The position numbers and the translations under genes are program-made. Below, piece by piece: positions 32,171 to 40,655 of a DNA stretch of 64,000 nucleotides. The notes beneath the pieces were generated by a model. It had not been told where the DNA came from. It searched no databases and saw only the letters and a list, made by a program, of their open reading frames with translations. Positions within the stretch are counted from its first letter, which is position 1. Every line of letters starts with the position of its first letter. The stretch is taken from NCBI GenBank assembly GCA_034521495.1, contig JAXHMK010000013.1:1-64000 (forward strand). Reading direction: 5' to 3'. Source of the DNA: Balneolaceae bacterium (lineage in GTDB: Bacteria; Bacteroidota; Rhodothermia; Balneolales; Balneolaceae).

Positions 32171-32572
32171 ATGAATCGAAATGCAATCATAATAAAACAA
32201 TCTTCTGATGGCGGGCGAGCTATTGCTGTTGATGAAGAAAATGCAGAAGACCTACTAACGTTCTTTCGGCAGGATAAACGATACCAGAAGAAATTTAATC
32301 ACATATGTGAGTTGATATTGGGGAATCACATCAACCGTGAGCTTTATGATAAAGAAGAACCGGATGATAAAAGCAAAGGCGTTCGGGCGATGAAGTTTTT
32401 TAAAGGTCAGGAGAACGCCAGGGTTTATTGTAAGGAGGTTAGTACCACTGATAAAACAACTGTTATTATAGCAGCAGAAGTGTTAAGAAGAAAAAAGCAG
32501 ACCAAACTGACACACAAAGAAATCAACATCATACATCGGGTAGCGAGTTATGAGTACGACACAATCAAATAA
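32171..32572 (+). CDS. HigB/RelE-like toxin of a HigBA-type pair
   Basis: 133-residue basic protein placed before an XRE antitoxin, the HigB-HigA order. ENAEDLLTFFRQDKRYQKKF, AMKFFKGQENARVYCKEV and IHRVASYEYDTIK resemble phage-type RelE/HigB toxins that cleave mRNA on the ribosome. Stop overlaps the antitoxin start by 23 bp. Assignment as toxin rests on gene order plus pattern; the fold is not certain. Confidence 0.72.
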   Translation: MNRNAIIIKQSSDGGRAIAVDEENAEDLLTFFRQDKRYQKKFNHICELILGNHINRELYDKEEPDDKSKGVRAMKFFKGQENARVYCKEVSTTDKTTVIIAAEVLRRKKQTKLTHKEINIIHRVASYEYDTIK

Positions 32573-32915
32573 AGCGGAAAATATTCGAAACGAGTTCCAA
32601 AAGCTGTTCGAACAATCTCCTGAAGAGCAGGTGGAGCACCGGGCACAGATGCTTTCCTATATTTTTCTGAGTGAAGCCCAAAAAGCGATGGATCGCAAGG
32701 AATGGACCCGTAAACGGTTAGCCAAAGAGATTGGTACATCCGCCAGCTATCTAACACAACTTTTCCGGGGAGACCGGCTTTTGAATCTCAAAACAATTGC
32801 GAAGATTGAAGCGGCACTGGAAATAAATTTCGGAGTTTCTGCTTCACAGGATACTGTTACTTACCAGAGCCGTGAAGAGTTGAATCTGGATCCTTCCCAG
32901 GTAAATGAACCTTGA
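32550..32915 (+). CDS. XRE-family antitoxin (HigA-like)
   Basis: 121-residue protein with a central helix-turn-helix (WTRKRLAKEIGTSASYLTQL, residues ~50-69, then FRGDRLLNLKTIAKIEAAL) of the Cro/C1 class. N-terminal 45 residues are charged and helical and may bind the toxin. Expected to repress the shared promoter and neutralise the toxin. Its gene overlaps the toxin gene upstream. Confidence 0.85.
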   Translation: MSTTQSNKAENIRNEFQKLFEQSPEEQVEHRAQMLSYIFLSEAQKAMDRKEWTRKRLAKEIGTSASYLTQLFRGDRLLNLKTIAKIEAALEINFGVSASQDTVTYQSREELNLDPSQVNEP

Positions 32916-33067
32916 TTGTGGATGTGATTGCATATTCAGCGAGGCAAATGTACGAGCCGAACAAATACATGAAGAAGAAGGGTGGGCACAATTTTTACAA
33001 ACGATTGATGCCGGTTTTAAATACAGCGGCATCCACAAAACATGAACTGGGAATTGTGGAACAATAA
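32912..33067 (+). CDS. Possible third gene of the HigBA operon (51 aa)
   Basis: Frame starting at TTG 32912, overlapping the antitoxin stop, giving LIVDVIAYSARQMYEPNKYM and KKKGGHNFYKRLMPVLNTAA, ending GIVEQ. The composition is protein-like and the overlap suggests coupling. No family recognised and the start codon is weak; it could equally be the end of a decayed gene. Confidence 0.35.
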   Translation: MIVDVIAYSARQMYEPNKYMKKKGGHNFYKRLMPVLNTAASTKHELGIVEQ

Positions 33068-33163
33068 CGCAAAAAATAAGGGACGGCTTTCACCGCCCCG
33101 GGGGAATCCTAATAACGGGACTGGCCCGATTTCGGATTCATAACCAATATAATAACGTTTATA

Positions 33164-33301
33164 ATGAGTAAAAAAATTTTAATAAAACAGACAGCAATCA
33201 AACAGTTAATAAATGCTTTATTTAAAGGGGAGAAAAGCAAATTAAGAGAAAGCTTTAATCCAAAAAAGCATTTAAAATCATTACACAAAAAATATAGATG
33301 A
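33164..33301 (+). pseudogene. Remnant of a ParD-like antitoxin
   Basis: 45-codon frame MSKKILIKQTAIKQLINALF ... ending FNPKKHLKSLHKKYR. The C-terminal third matches the ParD at 29860 (KGEESDLREDFDPKKHLKSL vs KGEKSKLRESFNPKKHLKSL), and the MSK start matches too, but the ribbon-helix-helix core is missing. Best read as an internally deleted paralogue; no toxin follows it. Confidence 0.7.
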
Positions 33302-33346
33302 GTAATTTGTTGATTTTAAAGACCGATGGGCTCTAAAACGTGTAAA

Positions 33347-33379
33347 CCCGTCTGACCGAAAAAGCAACGGTCGGACGGG
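33347..33379. promoter_or_regulatory. 12-bp hairpin in the leader of the CDF exporter gene
   Basis: CCCGTCTGACCG and CGGTCGGACGGG (one G-T) around a 9-nt loop, 25 bp before the CDF start codon. A comparable hairpin (CCCGTCTGCACGC ... GCTGACGGG) follows the RND adaptor gene near 41921-41951. Whether it is regulatory or another repeat cannot be settled here. Confidence 0.4.
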
Positions 33380-33403
33380 GTAGTATTGCAAAACCATTAC
33401 CCT

Positions 33404-34303
33404 ATGCCACACAACCACTCACATTCACACGATCAATCTCACGCAAAAACCTACGGAAAGGCATTTGCCATTGGCATCGGCCTGAATGTAGCCTATGTCA
33501 TTGTTGAGGCAACCTACGGGTTGCTGATCGATTCGTCGGCTTTGCTGGCAGATGCAGGACATAACCTGAGTGACGTCTTCAGCCTGATCTTCGCCTGGTT
33601 CGCGATGGCGATTGCACAAAAACGTCCCGCGAAGAAGTTTACCTATGGGTTGAGGCGAAGTACCATTTTGGTCTCCATTCTGAATGCACTGCTGCTGTTT
33701 GGAGCCGCCGGAGTGATTGGCTGGGAGGCCTGGCAAAAACTTTATAATCCCGTTGAAATTCCCGGAAACACCATCATGATTGTAGCCGGAATCGGGTTGG
33801 TGATCAATACAGCTACAGCGCTTCTGTTTATGAAGGGCCAAAAAGATGACCTGAATATCAAGGGAGCGTTTTTACATATGGCGGCCGATGCCGGAGTTTC
33901 GCTTGGAGTGGTGGTTTCCGGGCTTTTAATCACCGTAACCGGCGCCATGTGGATCGACCCGGTAACCAGTTTTCTGATTCTTATTGTGATTGTTTACGGT
34001 ACGTGGGGACTCTTTATCGATTCCATCAACCTTGCGCTGGATGCCGTTCCAAAAGATATAGACTACGAAGAGGTGGAAAGTTTTTTGAAAGATCACGAGG
34101 AAGTTGAGTCGATCCATGATCTGCATATCTGGGCGATGAGTACAACGGAGAATGTTTTGTCCGTGCATATCGTCTTAAAAACTGACAAGACAGATCAATT
34201 TTTGACAGAGATAAAAGAGGGGTTGAGAGAAAAATTCAAAATAGACCATTCAACCATCCAGGTGGAAGTATCTGATTTGAAGGATAGTTTGATGAGGGAT
34301 TAA
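33404..34303 (+). CDS. Cation diffusion facilitator, zinc/cobalt/cadmium exporter (CzcD/ZitB-like)
   Basis: About 299-residue inner-membrane metal/proton antiporter. His-rich start (MPHNHSHSHDQSHAK), six helices, and the transport-site motifs SSALLADAGHNLSDVFSLIF (HxxxD, residues ~42-61) and LHMAADAGVSLGV (HxxxD, ~157-169). The cytosolic C-terminal domain has VPKDIDYEEVESFLKDHEEV and IHDLHIWAMSTTE with metal-site histidines. I prefer ATG 33404 over the TTG at 33386. It begins the metal-resistance block that includes the RND system at 36-42 kb. Confidence 0.93.
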   Translation: MPHNHSHSHDQSHAKTYGKAFAIGIGLNVAYVIVEATYGLLIDSSALLADAGHNLSDVFSLIFAWFAMAIAQKRPAKKFTYGLRRSTILVSILNALLLFGAAGVIGWEAWQKLYNPVEIPGNTIMIVAGIGLVINTATALLFMKGQKDDLNIKGAFLHMAADAGVSLGVVVSGLLITVTGAMWIDPVTSFLILIVIVYGTWGLFIDSINLALDAVPKDIDYEEVESFLKDHEEVESIHDLHIWAMSTTENVLSVHIVLKTDKTDQFLTEIKEGLREKFKIDHSTIQVEVSDLKDSLMRD

Positions 34304-34334
34304 TCCAGTAAATGTTTCTTTAAATTGATTAAAT

Positions 34335-34483
34335 GAGGGTTTTGAAAAACTCTGACCGTCATCCTGAACTTTCCCATCGTTCCCTCCGGGGGATTCAGGA
34401 TCTCCAGATACTGGCTATAAAGACGAATGGAGAATCTGAATCGAGTTCAGATTGACCAATAACCACGGTTTTGCAAAGCCCTC
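34335..34483 (+). mobile_element. R1 MITE-like element, copy 4
   Basis: 149-bp long form with ends GAGGGTTTTGAAAAAC (two changes) and GTTTTGCAAAGCCCTC, flanked by TAAAT at 34330-34334 and 34484-34488. The interior is almost identical to copy 1. Confidence 0.85.
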
Positions 34484-34488
34484 TAAAT

Positions 34489-34804
34489 CTTATATTCCAC
34501 TTATTACGTGTTCGGTTGTGTTCACTTTTGAATTGTCGATGGAGGGGTTGCCCGTTTCAAATAGTGAATGATGACCATTACAATAAGTGATCGCTTTGGA
34601 GGAAGTGTTGCTAAACAGTAAATTTTTATTTGAATATGAGTTTGATATAAAACTTTGAAAAATGAGTTTCATTTTCTTCGTAAAGAAATGACTTTATTGC
34701 ATCCAAAACAGAGACTTTATCTCGAACTCAAGTCACTTTTTATAAATTGACTTTTAGGCTAATCTGAAATTCGCACATTTGTTAAATCACATATCATTCA
34801 AATA
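34489..34804. other. Intergenic, nothing recognised
   Basis: AT-rich leader of the nucleoside phosphorylase gene. No coding frame, palindrome or RNA fold that I can support. Confidence 0.4.
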
Positions 34805-35596
34805 ATGACCCACAATTTCCTGTCACAAAAGAAAGACTACAAGGAACCATCTGTATTCAAACCGGAAAATCTGCTGCGGGAAGCCCGGCGTCAAAAATCG
34901 ATCCCGGAGTGTGAGATTCCGGCCATCTGTCTGTTGGATCCCGATGGGGATATTGTTGACTATCTTAAAAAAAGAGGGAGAGCTTCCGTCAATCGCTGCT
35001 GGGCGGGGTATCATACAACAATGTACCAGTTTGAACTGGATGGAAAGACGATTGGAATCATCGGCCGGGCGGTTGGAGCCTCGTTTGCAGTTCTTCTTGC
35101 AGAGCAGATGTTTGTGAGCGGCTGCGAACTGCTGATCAGCATCACATCGGCCGGAACCATAATTTCGCCGAAAGGAGGTCAAAGGTTTATTCTGATTGAA
35201 GAAGCCCTTCGGGATGAAGGCACCAGCTTTCATTATTTGCCCCCGGATAAACCGGCTCAGATCAACCCGAAGCTTTTGATGAAGCTGAAAGATCTGGAAT
35301 CAGATTCTGATATTTCGATGGGAACCGGGAAAAGCTGGACGACGGATGCACCCTACCGTGAAACGCAAGCGGCGATCAATCACGCAGAGCAGCAAAAGGT
35401 TACCGCCGTGGAGATGGAGGCCGCGGCTCTCTATGCATTTTCCAGGTCAAGGAATAAAAAAGTGGTATGCTTTGCTCACCTAACCAACACGATGGCCCGG
35501 GAAGGGGAAGATTTTGAGAAGGGAGAAGAGGGCGGAAGCATCGCTTCGCTGGAACTTGTGAAAAAGGTGATCTCAAAGCTGGTCAGTGAATCATGA
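34805..35596 (+). CDS. Nucleoside phosphorylase family protein
   Basis: 263-residue cytosolic enzyme of the purine nucleoside / uridine phosphorylase (PNP_UDP_1) superfamily, which splits nucleosides with phosphate. Motifs: IGIIGRAVGASFAVLLAEQM near 84-103, LLISITSAGTIISP (~108-121) and the ribose/base-binding VEMEAAALYAFSR near residue 198-210. N-terminal 50 residues (FLSQKKDYKEPSVFKPENLL) are typical of the uridine-phosphorylase-like subgroup. Single gene; substrate not resolvable. Confidence 0.85.
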   Translation: MTHNFLSQKKDYKEPSVFKPENLLREARRQKSIPECEIPAICLLDPDGDIVDYLKKRGRASVNRCWAGYHTTMYQFELDGKTIGIIGRAVGASFAVLLAEQMFVSGCELLISITSAGTIISPKGGQRFILIEEALRDEGTSFHYLPPDKPAQINPKLLMKLKDLESDSDISMGTGKSWTTDAPYRETQAAINHAEQQKVTAVEMEAAALYAFSRSRNKKVVCFAHLTNTMAREGEDFEKGEEGGSIASLELVKKVISKLVSES

Positions 35597-35857
35597 ATTG
35601 AAATATCTGTTTTCAGTATTAGAATATAGAATATGAGCTTTTCCTCCTTCAAAAAAATTGTGTTCTTTTACAGTATGGGTAATCAATTTGATGGAAAGAA
35701 TATACGAGTGTCAAAAAAGGGATTTTAAATCCACAATAATTAAAAAAGATGAAAGATTTTCGTATAGACAAATTGGAGCATCTCTTTATCCATGTCTTAC
35801 TCTTAACCTCAACTTGTTGCACTGCATTCAAGAAATGAGTATCCTTTCAAATCTTAC

Positions 35858-36188
35858 ATGAAAGTTATTTCCTACATATTAATCCTGCTGATGACTCTTA
35901 TGGTGCTTCGCCCCCTGTGCAGACGCTGCTGAGATTGGAACGCATCAAAAGGAACAGGTTGTCAAGATCAGCTCGCAAAACCTCACTCTTGAGAACGGCA
36001 CGGATCAGCATGCTGAAGCCTGCTCACCATTATGTTCTTGCAAGTGTTGTCCCTCTGTAGCGAGTGACTCGCTGGATTTATTAGAATTGAATTCAACTTC
36101 CCCTATGTTGAGAACGGTTCAAAACAAACCAGATCTCTTTACCAGCCCTCCAGATATCATCTGGTCCCCTCCACGGCTCCTTTCCTAA
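35858..36188 (+). pseudogene. DUF6660-like small exported Cys-rich protein, frameshifted
   Basis: Reading starts MKVISYILILLMTLMVLRP (signal peptide) and then hits a stop because the C-run at 35911-35915 has one base too many. With four C the frame continues CADAAEIGTHQKEQVVKISS ... EACSPLCSCKCCPSVASD to a stop at 36186-36188, 109 residues. The CSPLCSCKCC cluster is the signature of DUF6660 proteins found just before RND metal-efflux genes in Bacteroidetes; a periplasmic metal-binding or sensing role is inferred. It lies 82 bp upstream of the RND pump gene. Confidence 0.72.
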
Positions 36189-36270
36189 CTTCCTTTCCAT
36201 CTATTATCGCGCAGTAACAGGAAAAGTCTATCCTGTCTGTACCCTTTCAAACCTATTAACCGGACTATCC

Positions 36271-39200
36271 ATGATTAATCGGATCATTACGTATTCCGTA
36301 AAGAATAAACTTATCATCGGGCTGTTTACCCTTGCACTTGCTGCCTGGGGAGCCTACTCATTAACGCAGGTATCTGTGGATGCCGTACCTGATATCACCA
36401 ATAACCAGGTTCGCGTTATCACGACCTCACCAAACCTGGCAACGCAGGAAGTGGAACAGTTTATCACCTTCCCTGTTGAGCTTTCCATGGCAAACTTGCC
36501 GGGCGTTGTGGAAATGAGATCGGTCTCCAAGCTGGGACTGTCCATTGTCACCATTGTCTTTGAGGAGGATCTGGGAACCTACCTCCCACGCCAACTTGTC
36601 TCCGAACAACTCAAAGAAGCTGAAAGTCAGATTCCGGGACATATGGGAACACCCAAAATGGCACCGATAACTACCGGCCTCGGAGAAATCTATCAATATA
36701 TTCTTGATGTGAAGCCCGGCTATGAAGATCAATATGATGCCATGGAACTGCGCTCCATCCAGGACTGGATTATTCGGCGTCAACTCTCCGGAATTCAGGG
36801 TGTTGTTGAGATCAATAGCTGGGGAGGATTTTTGAAGCAGTATGAGGTAGCTGTCAATCCCGAGAAGCTTCGCAGTATGAATATTACGCTGACCGAGATT
36901 TATGAGGCACTTGAAAGCAACAATGAGAATACCGGCGGAAGTTACATCGAGAAAGGCTCCGAAACCTTTTTCATCCGGGGAGAGGGACAGGTTCAGGCAC
37001 TTGAAGACATCCGAAATATCGTTGTTAAAACCGAGAATAACTTTCCTGTAACGATCGGTGACCTGGCAGATGTCCGCTTTGGTCATGCGGTTCGATACGG
37101 AGCGATTACTGCCAATGGTGAAGGTAATAAAGTGGGCGGTCAGCTTTTGATGTTGAAAGGCGAAAATACAGCAGAAGTTATTGAGCGAATCAAAGAGAGG
37201 ATTGCCCAGGTTCAGCAAACACTGCCGGAAGGAGTCGTCATCAAACCGTTTCTGGACCGGACGGAACTGATCGATAAAACCACGGCCACCGTTGCCGAAA
37301 ACCTGACGCTGGGTGGATTGATTGTGATTTTTGTACTGGTATTGTTGATTGGAAACTTCCGCTCCGGTTTGATTGTCGCCTCCGTCATTCCCCTGTCGAT
37401 GCTCTTTGCACTCGGAATGATGAACCTGTTTGATGTGTCGGCCAACCTGATGAGCCTCGGCGCGATTGACTTCGGAATTATCATTGATGGAGCTGTGATT
37501 ATCGTGGAATTCACGTTGTTTCAACTGGCTTCGAAAACGGGGGTTCTGGCGGGGCTTACAGGAAAAGAGCGCCAAAACAAGCTCGATGAACTGACGATTC
37601 AATCCTCCAGCCGAATGATGCGCTCAGCCATTTTCGGGCAGGTTATTATCCTGATTGTGTTTATTCCCATCCTTACGCTCACTGGTATCGAAGGCAAAAT
37701 GTTCAAACCAATGGCTCTAACGTTCGGCTTTGCCATGCTGGGTGCCATGATTCTGTGTCTTACGTACGTCCCTATGATCTCTTCGATGTTCCTGAACGAA
37801 AATGTGAAAGCGGAGAACGGCATTTCCCAGCGCATTATGAATGTCTTCCACAGATTTTATGACCCTGCAATCCGGTTTGCCTTGCGAAGAAAGGGTATTG
37901 TGATTGTTACAGCAATATTGCTTTTTGGGGCGGCGCTGGTGGTGTTCTTACGAATGGGCGGTGAATTTATCCCCCAGCTTGATGAAGGCGATTTTGCCAT
38001 TCATCCGCTGGTGAAACCAGGAACATCACTTACCCAGACTGTGGAGACAAACACTCGAATTGAACGGATTCTGATGGAAGAATTTCCAGATGAGATTGAA
38101 CAGGTGGTTTCGCGAATTGGAACCGGTGAAGTCCCGAACGACCCCATGTCGATGGAGATGTCGGATTTGATCGTGGTACTACACGAGAAAGATCAGTGGA
38201 CCAAAGCCGAAACCAAGGAAGAGCTGGGCGAGCAGATGAGAGAAGCCATGTCGGCTGTTCCCGGAGTAAACTATGCGTTTTCACAGCCCATTGAGATGCG
38301 TTTTAATGAATTGATGACCGGTGTCCGTTCGGATGTCGCCATCAAGATTTATGGAGATGACCTGAATCTTCTGTTCAACAAAGCGAACGAAGCAGCCGGA
38401 ATCATCGCCAACATTCAGGGTGCGGCGGATATAAATGTTGAACAAATTACAGGTCTTCCGCAGATGGTCGTCGATTATGATCGTGATAAAATGGCCCGGT
38501 ATGGATTAACCATTGAAAATGTGAACAACACCATCCAAACGGCTTTTTCAGGAGGAATTGCCGGAGTTGTGTTTGAGGGTGAACGCCGGTTTGATCTTGC
38601 AGTTCGGCTTCAGGAACCTTTTCGACAGGACATTGAACATTTGCGTGGCCTTTATATCAGCCTCCCGAATGGAGAACAGGTTCCGCTGGATCAGCTTGCA
38701 AGTATAGAATACCGGGAAGGCCCGGCCCAAATTTCACGGGATGATACCCGGCGAAGAATCGTCATTGGTGTCAATGTCCGTGACCGGGATGTGGAGTCGC
38801 TGGTTGATGAAATCAGCCAAACTTTGGATGCAGAGTTGACACTTCCCGCCGGTTATTACATCACGTATGGAGGTGCATTTGAAAACTTGCAGCGGGCCAA
38901 AGATCGGCTGGCGATTGCCGTACCATTGGCGCTTGGACTCATCTTCCTGTTGCTCTTTTTCACATTTAATTCTATTAAACAGTCACTCATGGTATTTACG
39001 GCGATTCCACTCGCGGCCATCGGCGGAGTGTTTGCCCTGTGGATTCGCGGTATCCCGTTCAGCATTTCGGCGGGTGTTGGATTTATCGCACTGTTTGGAA
39101 TTGCGGTACTGAACGGAATCATTCTGATTAGTTTCTTTAATCAGCTCAAGGAAGAAGGAGTGAATGATATCGATGAACGGATTTTGCGTGGAACTCGTCA

Positions 39201-40629
39201 GCGATTGCGACCCGTTCTGCTAACCGCCTTCACCGATGCACTCGGTTTTCTCCCGATGGCACTTTCTGCATCTGCCGGTGCGGAAGTCCAGCGTCCACTG
39301 GCCACAGTAGTAATTGGAGGATTGATTTCCGCAACATTTTTAACCCTGGTTGTGCTGCCGGTGCTCTACCGTATTTTTGATGAAGGCGTTTCATGGAGTC
39401 CGGTTTCTCCGAAAACAGCCATTGCAGGAGTTCTCTTGCCTGCCCTGTTTTTAGGCCTGGCAGGAAGTGTCATTGCCCAGGATAGCAATGGAATTACCCT
39501 CGATCAGGCGATTGAATCTGCCCTGCAGGAAAATAAACAGTTGCAGTCGGAGGAGTATAAGATCGAACGCAGAGAGGCTTTGAAGAGATCAACATTTGAT
39601 CTCGGTGATACCGAACTGTTTTATTCCCGGGCGGAGGCTGAAACCGGAATTAGCTGGGGCATCGAATCCTATGGAATCAGCCAGGAACTCCCGTTTCCAA
39701 CACGATTCATCAATCGGCGGAAATCAGAGGGATCAAAGGTTGATCTGCAGCAATCGGCCTATAATCTGACCAAGTCAGAACTGATTCGAAATGTCCGGAC
39801 AGCCTATTATCAGGTAGCATACGGACATCAAAAACTGAATCTGCTGAGTGAGCTTCGAACGGTCTTCGAAGATTTTCAACGGGCCGCGGAAGTTCGATTT
39901 GAATCGGGTGAAACCGGAAAGCTTGAACAGGTTGCCGCTCGCTCCAGGTATCATCGTTTGGAGGCAGAATGGCAACAGGCACGGGCAGATCTTGAGATCT
40001 ACTACGATGAACTCCAGCGATGGTCCTATCTCAGTGATTCTACTCGTATTTCTGAACAACCCCTTGAAGCCATGGTTCAGCAAGAAATCATATCGGGGGA
40101 AGAAGCAATTCTGTCTCAAAATCCGCTTCTCCAATACCGGGAAAATGCTGTGGATGTTGCTGAAGCAGAGCGATCACTGCAACGGTCTGAATGGCTGCCT
40201 GACCTGTCGTTAGAATATCGCTGGCAGCAGATTCGGGGTGCTGACGGATTTTATGGTTTCCACGTGGGAGTAAAAGTTCCGTTATGGTTCCGTGGTCAGC
40301 AGCAGCGCTCAAAAGCGGCCTCTTTGGATCTGCGTGCTGCACAGGCTGAATTTGAAGACCAACGGTTTGCACTGCAAAACCAAATAGATCAATTACAAAA
40401 TGAGCTTTTGAAGCTGCAAACACAGATTGATTTCTATCAAACCGAACAGATGGCACTGGCGGACGAACTTCTCAATACAGGCCGGAAAAGTTATAATGCC
40501 GGCAATATCGACTATGTAACCTATGTGAACTATATCGATGAGGCCATCGAGATCAAACATTCCTACCTGGATTTGTTGTATGAGTATCTCCTTCTTCAGG
40601 CAGAATGGAAGCAGATCATCGGACAATAA
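36271..40629 (+). CDS. Heavy-metal RND efflux pump (CzcA/CusA family) fused to a TolC-like outer-membrane channel
   Basis: 1452 residues. Residues 1-~1040 are a full HME-RND proton antiporter: first helix IITYSVKNKLIIGLF, VDAVPDITNNQV (residues ~31-42), the proton-relay helix GAIDFGIIIDGAVIIVE (~395-411), GEFIPQLDEGDF and the DPMSMEMSDL segment near 622-631 in the metal path. Residues ~1055-1452 are an outer-membrane factor: a signal-like stretch VLLPALFLGLAGSVIAQ, then coiled TolC-type helices (AIESALQENKQLQSEE, NVRTAYYQVAYG, SYNAGNIDYVTYVNYIDEAI). Such fusions are known in Bacteroidota. How the C-terminal part reaches the outer membrane is unclear; cleavage at VIAQ-DS is possible. Metal: Cu/Ag or Zn/Co/Cd, not resolved. 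Confidence 0.92.
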   Translation: MINRIITYSVKNKLIIGLFTLALAAWGAYSLTQVSVDAVPDITNNQVRVITTSPNLATQEVEQFITFPVELSMANLPGVVEMRSVSKLGLSIVTIVFEEDLGTYLPRQLVSEQLKEAESQIPGHMGTPKMAPITTGLGEIYQYILDVKPGYEDQYDAMELRSIQDWIIRRQLSGIQGVVEINSWGGFLKQYEVAVNPEKLRSMNITLTEIYEALESNNENTGGSYIEKGSETFFIRGEGQVQALEDIRNIVVKTENNFPVTIGDLADVRFGHAVRYGAITANGEGNKVGGQLLMLKGENTAEVIERIKERIAQVQQTLPEGVVIKPFLDRTELIDKTTATVAENLTLGGLIVIFVLVLLIGNFRSGLIVASVIPLSMLFALGMMNLFDVSANLMSLGAIDFGIIIDGAVIIVEFTLFQLASKTGVLAGLTGKERQNKLDELTIQSSSRMMRSAIFGQVIILIVFIPILTLTGIEGKMFKPMALTFGFAMLGAMILCLTYVPMISSMFLNENVKAENGISQRIMNVFHRFYDPAIRFALRRKGIVIVTAILLFGAALVVFLRMGGEFIPQLDEGDFAIHPLVKPGTSLTQTVETNTRIERILMEEFPDEIEQVVSRIGTGEVPNDPMSMEMSDLIVVLHEKDQWTKAETKEELGEQMREAMSAVPGVNYAFSQPIEMRFNELMTGVRSDVAIKIYGDDLNLLFNKANEAAGIIANIQGAADINVEQITGLPQMVVDYDRDKMARYGLTIENVNNTIQTAFSGGIAGVVFEGERRFDLAVRLQEPFRQDIEHLRGLYISLPNGEQVPLDQLASIEYREGPAQISRDDTRRRIVIGVNVRDRDVESLVDEISQTLDAELTLPAGYYITYGGAFENLQRAKDRLAIAVPLALGLIFLLLFFTFNSIKQSLMVFTAIPLAAIGGVFALWIRGIPFSISAGVGFIALFGIAVLNGIILISFFNQLKEEGVNDIDERILRGTRQRLRPVLLTAFTDALGFLPMALSASAGAEVQRPLATVVIGGLISATFLTLVVLPVLYRIFDEGVSWSPVSPKTAIAGVLLPALFLGLAGSVIAQDSNGITLDQAIESALQENKQLQSEEYKIERREALKRSTFDLGDTELFYSRAEAETGISWGIESYGISQELPFPTRFINRRKSEGSKVDLQQSAYNLTKSELIRNVRTAYYQVAYGHQKLNLLSELRTVFEDFQRAAEVRFESGETGKLEQVAARSRYHRLEAEWQQARADLEIYYDELQRWSYLSDSTRISEQPLEAMVQQEIISGEEAILSQNPLLQYRENAVDVAEAERSLQRSEWLPDLSLEYRWQQIRGADGFYGFHVGVKVPLWFRGQQQRSKAASLDLRAAQAEFEDQRFALQNQIDQLQNELLKLQTQIDFYQTEQMALADELLNTGRKSYNAGNIDYVTYVNYIDEAIEIKHSYLDLLYEYLLLQAEWKQIIGQ

Positions 40630-40655
40630 ATTTAATCACTCAAACCAATCAACTC

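Noticed and set aside
36427-37602. 391-codon reverse-strand open frame under the metal pump gene
   Set aside because: It is the antisense shadow of a strongly conserved RND gene and shows no family pattern.
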